10,907 nucleotides of DNA, from assembly GCA_964640935.1 (NCBI GenBank), contig CAZXIY010000042.1, positions 1 to 10,907 of the forward strand, given 5' to 3'. The notes beneath the pieces are model-generated. The model saw only the letters and a program-made list of their open reading frames with translations. It made no database searches and was not told the origin of the DNA. The position numbers and the translations under genes are program-made. The first letter of the stretch is position 1. Each line of letters starts with the position of its first letter. Of the stretch, positions 1 to 5,863 are shown piece by piece. This DNA is from CAZXIY01 sp964640935 (GTDB taxonomy: Archaea > Thermoplasmatota > Thermoplasmata > Methanomassiliicoccales > Methanomethylophilaceae).

Positions 1-20
1 TCTGGCTGTGCAGACCGGCC

Positions 21-748
21 CTATGTGCGAATATCGGTAATTACCGAACACAGTTCCTTACATCTTATCAGATAATCTGCAAACATATACCCCACTGCAG
101 GGAATATCAGCCACGATGCCAGAGGGAAGTATACACGTGGGCCTTCGGAGTACAGGAAATCCAATGAACGGTCGATCAGAAAACTGTCAAGCATGAAGTC
201 GCGTGTGAAGATAGCGACAAAGGAAAAGATCAGGGCGATGGCCAGGATACTCCAATCGCTCAGACGTAGTTTCTTCATCAATGCCATGAATATGAAGGCC
301 AATCCTGCGAACTGCAATATGTCCACAGAAAATATGGTAATTAAGTATCCGGTAAGAGGATCTATGGCATTGGTCCCCACTATGTAATACAACAGATCGT
401 ACCCGCCATTCATGGTATGGCTGATGAATCTCGGTACGGTGTAGCAGACGATATTCAGTAATGTGCCTATTATCAGTAAGATCAGACCGCGTCTCGCGTG
501 ATCGTGCACCGTGTTGTGTCTGGAATACCTCATGTCGATACCCATGGCCAACATGAAGACCGGGGCAGAGAATCGCCCTAGAACCATACCGTGAGATACT
601 TGTAGGTATCATTCGGATTATCGACAAAAAAGAACATGCTGCAGTGGCATAATACCATAAGAAAGATTGCGACGCCTTTCAGAACGTCCAGCTCCATTTG
701 ACGGCCGCTGTTAACACGTTCTGTGGATATTATGTCGATGAACTGCAT
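21..748 (-). pseudogene. Frameshifted, truncated membrane acyltransferase (HGSNAT/DUF1624- or acyltransferase-3-like)
   Basis: Two adjacent reading frames together resemble one multi-pass membrane acyltransferase. The N-terminal piece (748 to 578, 56 aa) has the usual opening, a charged residue then ELDVLKGVAIFLMVLCH with the family's conserved His. It stops at TAG 578-580. The second piece (open from about 612, ATG at 587, stop at 21, 188 aa from that ATG) continues with GRFSAPVFMLAMGID, a basic loop, RRGLILLIIGTLLN and further hydrophobic helices, ending near GYMFADYLIRC. Joining them needs a one-base shift between about 578 and 612. The family usually exceeds 300 residues, so the C-terminus also looks cut short. 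Members move acyl groups onto sugars or cell-surface glycans across the membrane; the substrate here is unknown. No Shine-Dalgarno precedes ATG 748, and AT-rich candidate TATA elements lie at 765-773 and 795-802. A sequencing error is the main alternative to a real pseudogene. Confidence 0.6.
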
Positions 749-877
749 ATGATGATACTAGTATGCATATAAGTAGATGTTACTTAAGACTCAGAATTAT
801 AAGCGATCCGAGCTGATCGGAATGATTATGCCAGATGGTGTTTTGTCGCGGGCAGAGCCCGCGACTTATTCCATCGA
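749..877. other. Intergenic region between broken acyltransferase and leuS
   Basis: No gene is seen. It holds the leuS-proximal hairpin (845-865) and two minus-strand TATA-like elements (765-773 and 795-802) that could drive the acyltransferase remnant. Confidence 0.5.
845..865 (-). terminator. Perfect 9-bp hairpin just past leuS stop
   Basis: GTCGCGGGC (845-853) and GCCCGCGAC (857-865) form a perfect 9-bp GC-rich stem with a 3-base loop, starting 12 bases after the leuS stop. On the minus strand the stem is followed by AAAACACC, not a U-run, so it is not a classical intrinsic terminator. It could stabilise or define the leuS mRNA 3' end, or work with archaeal factor-dependent termination. 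Confidence 0.4.
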
Positions 878-3757
878 TCACTCGATGTAAATGGCCGGCC
901 TTCCGGGCACAGCAGCCTTCGACTTTCCCTGCGGGTCGTACTTGGATTCGTCATCGGCGTTGAACACCGACACCTCGTATCCCACCTCGGCGGACATGAA
1001 TCCCTCGGTCGAAGAGAGAAGCTCGGTCTCGTCGAGTTCGGCGATGGGCGTTACCTTCTCCAACGGCAGGCGCATGTAATCCGAGGCCATCTTCCTCGCC
1101 AGATCCGACACGGCCTTCCCCCTCTTCCTGAGTTCTGGATCCGCCATGCATTTCTTGGTCAATGACGGGATGTCGAGTTTCCCTTCCTTGTGGAGTTCGA
1201 TGGCATTGTTGAGGATGTCCCTCTTCCAGGACGGGGCGGTGTATACCACGATCTTCTTGGGCGTGATACCGGTCACTTTCATTATCTCCGTGATGTCGGA
1301 CATGACCTCTCTTATGAGATCCTCGCCGTATTCGGACGATGATGAACGCACGTCGTGGTTGACCTCCGGGAACTGGGCCTTGGAGACGAGTCCCTCGAAT
1401 CCGCATTCGGCCCACATCTCTTCGGCTGTGTGCGGCGTTATTGGCATCATCGCGGTTATCCAGATCTTCATGGCCTTCCTTATGGTGCAGAGATCGTCCC
1501 CGCCTCTCCTGGAATACCATTTGAAATCGTTGAACATCTCGAAATACGCCGTAGAGGCGAGCTGCCTGAGATCGTATTTCTCCATGGCGGTCCTGATGGT
1601 ATCGATATGTGTATTGAATCTGGAAAGGAGCCAATCATCTATCGGCTCGGCCTCGCCTTCGACGGCGGATGCAAGCGTGTCGTCTATGAATCCGACGATC
1701 CTGTCGATCCTCTGCTTGTATGACATGACCGTGTCCTCGTCCCACTCGATATCCGCGAATGCAGATGCCGAATGGGCGTAGTACAGCCTCATACCGTCGA
1801 CGCCGAACTTCTCCGCCGCTCCCGGGATCGGCTGAGCGCCTCCTTTTGATTTGGAGATCTTGCTCTTCTTGCCGGTGACATACCAATTGACCATTATGCC
1901 CCTGGGCCACATGCCCTCCGGGAGGAGAGCGACGTGATTGAAGAGGAACGCCGGGAAATGGACGGTCATATGCTCTTTTCCGCCGAGGTTGAGATCAAGG
2001 GGATACCAATAGAGGACGTCCGCCCTGATCTTGTCAAGAAGCTCTTCGGATACGCCCGTGCCTGCGGAGACGCTCTTCGCATCCCCCTTTCCGAGATAGA
2101 CGAAGTCGAAGAACTGCTCGGTCATCTGCTCGGGTTTGATCTGTCCGCTGTTCGCGTACAGGGACACCGTATAGTATATCGGATAGAGCGTGGAATCGGA
2201 GATCGCTTCGATTATCCACTTCTCGTCGAATGGGAATCTCGTACCGAGCCAATTCCCGAGACGGACGCATGCTCTCTCCCTGAACCATTCGAGAACGCCG
2301 TGGACGTTGTTGTAATACTCCGTAGGATTGATGTCCATGGTCTTGCAGTGCTCGCTGGTCCTCTTTGTAAGATCCTCGTCCGCGTAGTTGATGAACCACT
2401 GATCGTCGATACGCTTTATGACGACCTTCTCGCCGCATCTGCAGACGACCTCTTCCGAGAGGTCGTAGAATATGTCGGCCTCGCCCGCATCGATCATGGC
2501 CTGTTTCATCTTGTCCTTGGCCTCTTCGACGCGCATGCCCGCGAACTCCCCGCAGATGTCCTTCATCTTGCCGAGGTGGTATCCGTCCTTGTAGACCTGC
2601 TTCTTCGCATCGACGAGCTTCGGATCCGACGGGTCGGTTATCCCCATGGATTCGATGACGTCCTTCGCGGGGAAGTCGCCGTATCCGCTCATACTGATGA
2701 TGGATATCGGAACCACGGAATCGATGAGATCTTTGGAAAGACCGTATTTCGCGATCATATCCGGATCGCTCTTCACCGCATGCAGCGACATCCAATCGTC
2801 CGGAGCATCCGACGGGACCGATGTGACGAGACCCGTTCCGACATTCGGGTTGCAGAAATTCGCCGGGAACACCGGGATCTTCTTGTGGAGCATCGGAGCT
2901 TCGCACATCCACCCGATCATGTCCCTTCCGGCTATCTTGCCAATCTCTTCCAGGCCGTCCTTCTGATAGGTCAGCTTCTCATAGGCCTGCGGCGAGACGA
3001 TCCATGTCTCGCCCTTGTAGCGCATCCTGACGTATTCCACTTCTGGGTTCACCCAGAAGCAGACCTGACCGAATACCGTCTCCGGCCTGAGCGTCGCTGC
3101 GACGAGGAATTCGTCGCCGTGCCTGAACTTGAGCAGAGTGTATTCCTGCGTCTCGGCGTTCCCGCCTTTGGAGATATCTGTCTCGGAAGCGTCCACAGCC
3201 ACCGGACCGCATGATTTGCAATACGGGGCGTAATACGGCTTCTGTATCAGGAGACCGGCGTCCATGAGCTTGTGGAACTGCCATTGTATGAATTTTGCAT
3301 AATCGGGGAAGAGCGTGCATGTGAATCTGCGCCAATCCGCGAGGAATCCGAACTTCTTCCAGTAATCGTTGACGTATACGTCATTGAAGAAATTGACGAC
3401 GGCCATGGGCTCGGTGAGATCCTTGAGCTTCTCTTCCGGGCAGCCGTTCCTTTCGAGGTAATCGATCATGTTAGCGTCGCCGTTCTTTATCTTATTGGCA
3501 AGGCTGATCGATCCGTTTCCCGTCGCGTGTGTACCCACGGGGAATAGGACGTTGTAACCTGTCATACGTTTGTATCTCCCTATCGCATCCGCGTAGGAGA
3601 AACCCCTCATGTGACCAACATGCAGATATCCTGTAACGCCAGGATATGCGAATATGATCATGAATTTCGGTCTTCCGTCCCTCTCGGCGCAGTTGAGCTT
3701 TTCATCGGCCCATCTCTGCTGCCACTTTTTCTCCATCTCTGTATAGTTTGATATCAT
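878..3757 (-). CDS. leuS: Leucyl-tRNA synthetase, archaeal type
   Basis: Cytoplasmic class I aminoacyl-tRNA synthetase that charges tRNA-Leu with leucine using ATP; 959 aa, the usual length for archaeal/eukaryotic LeuRS. The Rossmann fold carries the HIGH motif as HVGH (46-49) and the KMSKS loop as KISKS (633-637). The inserted editing (CP1) domain shows TLRPETVFG (222-230) and GTGLVTSVPSDAPDDW (307-322), the region that holds the hydrolytic site in archaeal LeuRS. CKSCG (180-184) and CRCG (439-442) look like zinc-binding knuckles. The C-terminal half has the helical anticodon-binding region (about 700-800) and an archaeal C-terminal extension. The frame stays open 27 codons further upstream to 3838, but 3757 is chosen because AGGTG lies 5 bases before it, a TATA-like element sits just upstream, and MISNYTEMEKKWQQRW is a normal LeuRS start. 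It is divergent from the RHH/FtsZ-like pair. Confidence 0.97.
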   Translation of the reverse strand: MISNYTEMEKKWQQRWADEKLNCAERDGRPKFMIIFAYPGVTGYLHVGHMRGFSYADAIGRYKRMTGYNVLFPVGTHATGNGSISLANKIKNGDANMIDYLERNGCPEEKLKDLTEPMAVVNFFNDVYVNDYWKKFGFLADWRRFTCTLFPDYAKFIQWQFHKLMDAGLLIQKPYYAPYCKSCGPVAVDASETDISKGGNAETQEYTLLKFRHGDEFLVAATLRPETVFGQVCFWVNPEVEYVRMRYKGETWIVSPQAYEKLTYQKDGLEEIGKIAGRDMIGWMCEAPMLHKKIPVFPANFCNPNVGTGLVTSVPSDAPDDWMSLHAVKSDPDMIAKYGLSKDLIDSVVPISIISMSGYGDFPAKDVIESMGITDPSDPKLVDAKKQVYKDGYHLGKMKDICGEFAGMRVEEAKDKMKQAMIDAGEADIFYDLSEEVVCRCGEKVVIKRIDDQWFINYADEDLTKRTSEHCKTMDINPTEYYNNVHGVLEWFRERACVRLGNWLGTRFPFDEKWIIEAISDSTLYPIYYTVSLYANSGQIKPEQMTEQFFDFVYLGKGDAKSVSAGTGVSEELLDKIRADVLYWYPLDLNLGGKEHMTVHFPAFLFNHVALLPEGMWPRGIMVNWYVTGKKSKISKSKGGAQPIPGAAEKFGVDGMRLYYAHSASAFADIEWDEDTVMSYKQRIDRIVGFIDDTLASAVEGEAEPIDDWLLSRFNTHIDTIRTAMEKYDLRQLASTAYFEMFNDFKWYSRRGGDDLCTIRKAMKIWITAMMPITPHTAEEMWAECGFEGLVSKAQFPEVNHDVRSSSSEYGEDLIREVMSDITEIMKVTGITPKKIVVYTAPSWKRDILNNAIELHKEGKLDIPSLTKKCMADPELRKRGKAVSDLARKMASDYMRLPLEKVTPIAELDETELLSSTEGFMSAEVGYEVSVFNADDESKYDPQGKSKAAVPGRPAIYIE

Positions 3758-3797
3758 GTGTACACCTAAGATACCAGTCGCTTGAATGACCATTCTT

Positions 3798-3805
3798 ATT
3801 ATATA
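3798..3805 (-). promoter_or_regulatory. Candidate TATA box of leuS
   Basis: On the minus strand this reads TATATAAT. A start site about 27 bases downstream would fall near 3774, giving a leader of about 17 bases that includes the AGGTG ribosome-binding site at 3763-3767. This supports the leuS start at 3757 over the upstream ATG at 3838. Confidence 0.55.
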
Positions 3806-3850
3806 GTTAACGCGCGATGGAATTTGAGTAGTTAACATGGAAGACAGGCA

Positions 3851-3900
3851 CGATTTTCATCGTTTTCGTGCTTGTAATACCTTGTATGATTTTGTATGAC
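3851..3900 (+). repeat. Five 10-bp-phased imperfect repeats upstream of RHH promoter
   Basis: The stretch divides into 10-base units: CGATTTTCAT, CGTTTTCGTG, CTTGTAATAC, CTTGTATGAT, TTTGTATGAC. The last three share YTTGTA at one-helical-turn spacing and the first two share CG-TTTTC. The block ends 4 bases before the candidate TATA box of the RHH gene, so a protein bound to it would lie on one face of the helix. That placement suits an operator or activator site, possibly for the RHH protein itself; the binding protein is inferred. Confidence 0.45.
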
Positions 3901-3904
3901 AACC

Positions 3905-3912
3905 ATTAAATA
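3905..3912 (+). promoter_or_regulatory. Candidate TATA box of RHH/FtsZ-like operon
   Basis: TTAAATAC is the best archaeal TATA match between the phased repeats and the RHH gene. It would place transcription start near 3935, leaving a 45-base leader with AGGTG (3969-3973) six bases before the ATG. Confidence 0.45.
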
Positions 3913-3979
3913 CTGACCCGTCAATGACTTACTTAGAGCCTAGAAGGGATGGACTCTACAGGTTCGACAGGTGTAAAAG

Positions 3980-4339
3980 ATGGATAACGAGAAGGTCGTT
4001 TCGCTCAGGATGGGTGTCGAGGATCTCCAGTTGATGGACGATTACCTCGAGGATCATCCGGAGCTCGGAAAGAGTCGCTCGCTGTTCATAAGGAACGCCG
4101 TTCGCGAATACATCGATAGGGATGCCGATGTTGCGAAGTCGGACAAGAACGGACTCTTCGTTCCGTACACATCAGCGGAAATGATGGCCATGAAAACAAT
4201 GGTCGATAAGGGATCATACCTCAGCGAGGCGGAATTCGTAAGGAACGCCACGAGGGAGTATCTTATGCCCAAGCCGGTCGCAATTGAGAAAGCAAGTGCG
4301 GCCATGAACATGGCAAGTTCCGATGTAATGACGAAATGA
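3980..4339 (+). CDS. Tandem ribbon-helix-helix regulator (CdrS-like context)
   Basis: 119-aa predicted DNA-binding protein of the CopG/Arc ribbon-helix-helix superfamily. Repeat 1 has strand KVVSLR (5-10), a first helix (about 13-25) and a second helix KSRSLFIRNAVREYI (31-45). Repeat 2 is looser: strand LFVPY (59-63), helix about 65-78, then LSEAEFVRNATREYL (81-95). FIRNAVREYI and FVRNATREYL match at 7 of 10 positions, so the chain holds a duplicated unit and might fold as a single-chain pseudodimer. RHH proteins normally dimerise to insert a two-stranded sheet into the major groove. The start is fixed by AGGTG six bases upstream. The gene lies 107 bases before an FtsZ-like gene on the same strand. 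In haloarchaea the RHH protein CdrS is paired with ftsZ2 and controls division; a similar role here is inference. The tail (100-119) is Ala/Met-rich. Confidence 0.8.
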   Translation: MDNEKVVSLRMGVEDLQLMDDYLEDHPELGKSRSLFIRNAVREYIDRDADVAKSDKNGLFVPYTSAEMMAMKTMVDKGSYLSEAEFVRNATREYLMPKPVAIEKASAAMNMASSDVMTK

Positions 4340-4446
4340 GAGCAAGCAGAAGGGAGAACGCCAGAGAGGGGATGGGACACCGATCTTTGATCGATGCCTC
4401 TTTCAGCGGTCTAAAAACGATTTCAAGATACGGGAAGGAGGAAAAA

Positions 4447-5151
4447 ATGATGGGATTCACATTCGGACACAACGATGCTGCGGTCGAACCGCGCGTTGCA
4501 GTGATCGGTGTCGGCGGTGCGGGATGCAACGTCGTCAGCGATGTCTATTGGGATTACCCGTCGGTAGATACGATCGCCGTCAACACCGATAAGGATGCAC
4601 TCAACGGTACGGATGCTGACAGCAGATTGTTCATATGCAGAGCAGTCACCCAGGGTCAGGGGACCAATGGCGACAGCATGCTCGGCAAGAGGTGCGCTCA
4701 GGCGCACATAGAGGAGATCACAAAAGCTCTGTCCGGACACGACATAGTGTTCGTAGTCGCAGGGATGGGCGGCGGGACAGGCTCAGGCGCAGCTCCGGTG
4801 ATAGCAGATATCGCCCAGAGGATGAACTGCATCGTGTTCTCCATACTGATCAATCCGTTCGGGTTCGAAACGGCCCGCACGAAAACGGCAAGGGAAGCGA
4901 TATCTCACGTCAAGGCCGTATGTCCGATGACCGTGGTCATCGAGAACGACCTCGTCCTGGAGAAGCTTCCGAACATGACCGCGAATGAAGCATTCGCGTC
5001 GGTGAACAAGAGCATCGTGTCGTTCATACAGAAACAGCACGGTAAAGTGATCTCATCGTTCAAGCTTCAGCTCGGTCGCATTGGGGAGTTCGTCAAGTCC
5101 GACGATATGCTCCCGAAGACGATGCCCTCGAACGGCGTCGTCGTTAACTGA
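4447..5151 (+). CDS. Short FtsZ-like GTPase lacking the C-terminal domain
   Basis: Tubulin/FtsZ-superfamily GTPase of 234 aa; normal FtsZ is about 350 or more. GTP-binding elements are present in order: GVGGAGCN (21-28), NTD (46-48), the tubulin signature MGGGTGSGAAP (107-117), NPFGFE (136-141), and ND (167-168) at the base-contacting position. The H7-like helix (about 180-205) follows, then the protein ends after about 30 residues. The catalytic T7 loop (NxDxxD type) and the whole C-terminal domain that contacts the next subunit are absent, and the 124 bases downstream hold no remnant. ATG 4447 follows AAGGAGG with ideal spacing; a second ATG follows at once. The frame is open back to ATG 4336, overlapping the RHH stop as ATGA, but that 37-codon extension is unlike FtsZ. 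It probably shares a transcript with the RHH gene. It may modulate true FtsZ rather than form rings; function is inferred. Confidence 0.85.
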   Translation: MMGFTFGHNDAAVEPRVAVIGVGGAGCNVVSDVYWDYPSVDTIAVNTDKDALNGTDADSRLFICRAVTQGQGTNGDSMLGKRCAQAHIEEITKALSGHDIVFVVAGMGGGTGSGAAPVIADIAQRMNCIVFSILINPFGFETARTKTAREAISHVKAVCPMTVVIENDLVLEKLPNMTANEAFASVNKSIVSFIQKQHGKVISSFKLQLGRIGEFVKSDDMLPKTMPSNGVVVN

Positions 5152-5172
5152 ATCAAGATGAATTCTCTCCCC

Positions 5173-5195
5173 GATGGGAGGCGCTGCCTCCCATC
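5173..5195 (+). terminator. Hairpin downstream of FtsZ-like gene
   Basis: GATGGGAGGC (5173-5182) and GCCTCCCATC (5186-5195) form a perfect 10-bp stem with a 3-base loop, 21 bases after the FtsZ-like stop. The following sequence is moderately T-rich (ACACTTTGTGTTCTTG). Its place between convergent genes fits a transcription end for the plus-strand operon. Confidence 0.55.
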
Positions 5196-5231
5196 ACACT
5201 TTGTGTTCTTGTAAGAGAGATTTGCAAAATT

Positions 5232-5277
5232 AAAAAAAAGTAATCTGAGGGATGCCGCATGATGCGGCGGATCCCTC
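5232..5277 (-). terminator. Hairpin plus U-tract terminating iorAB
   Basis: GAGGGAT (5247-5253) pairs with ATCCCTC (5271-5277) and GCCGCA (5254-5259) with TGCGGC (5263-5268), a 13-bp stem interrupted only by a two-base GG bulge. On the minus strand it begins at the iorB stop codon and is followed within about 8 bases by eight T residues (5239-5232). This is the clearest terminator in the window. Confidence 0.75.
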
Positions 5278-5863
5278 ATTGTACGGATTCGAATCCGAGA
5301 TCGAACGCACGCATGTTGAGATCCAAGAACTTCTGGGGGACATTCTCCGAGAGCGTCTCCTTGAGGACGTCCTTTTTCAGAGGGAATCCTTTCATTGCCG
5401 CGACCACGCCTATCATGACGGCATTCGCGGCAACGGCTTTCCCGGCCTTCTTCGCGATCGACGTCGCATCTACCGTGACTACGTTCTTGTTCTGCTGCCT
5501 GACGGACTTTATCAGTTCGTCTATGTCCGGATAGCTTTCCATCCCGGCCGCGACCATTGACGGGAACACGGGATCGAGGTTCATCACAATCGCAGTGTCC
5601 TTGTTGCCCAACGGAAGATTCCTGCACGTCTCGACCGGTTCGAATCCCATTATCATATCGGCGCCTCCGGTCGCTTCCAGAGGACTTACCACGTCATCGC
5701 CGAAGCGAAGAGTGCAGAGAACGCTGCCCCCTCTCTGGGCCATGCCGTGGACCTCGCTCATAGCGACCTTATACCCTTCTTTCATGGCGGCGTTGCCGAG
5801 GACCATGGACGCCAAAAGGACGCCCTGTCCGCCTACGCCGACGATCTGGACCGTGTACTTCAT
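5276..5863 (-). CDS. iorB: Indolepyruvate:ferredoxin oxidoreductase, beta subunit
   Basis: 195-aa small subunit of the archaeal 2-oxoacid:ferredoxin oxidoreductase acting on aryl pyruvates (indolepyruvate, phenylpyruvate, hydroxyphenylpyruvate). It corresponds to the gamma-type (POR_N/KorC-like) domain. The N-terminus has the glycine-rich GVGGQG (9-14) and the family hallmark SEVHGMAQRGGSV (36-48); the length is typical. The ATG overlaps the iorA TGA as ATGA, so the two are probably translationally coupled and made in equal amounts. With IorA it catalyses CoA-dependent oxidative decarboxylation to aryl-acetyl-CoA with reduction of ferredoxin, or the reverse when aryl acids are assimilated. 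A terminator starts at its stop codon. No phenylacetyl-CoA ligase gene, a frequent neighbour elsewhere, is in the window. Confidence 0.93.
   Translation of the reverse strand: MKYTVQIVGVGGQGVLLASMVLGNAAMKEGYKVAMSEVHGMAQRGGSVLCTLRFGDDVVSPLEATGGADMIMGFEPVETCRNLPLGNKDTAIVMNLDPVFPSMVAAGMESYPDIDELIKSVRQQNKNVVTVDATSIAKKAGKAVAANAVMIGVVAAMKGFPLKKDVLKETLSENVPQKFLDLNMRAFDLGFESVQ

Noticed and set aside
1934..3214. Long plus-strand open frame of 426 codons opposite leuS
   Set aside because: It lies wholly antisense to leuS, whose motifs are complete. The Arg/Asp/Leu/Val-rich translation is what the reverse complement of a GC-rich gene gives.
3758..3838. N-terminal extension of leuS from ATG 3838
   Set aside because: The extra 27 residues are unlike LeuRS, no ribosome-binding site precedes ATG 3838, and the candidate TATA box lies inside the extension.
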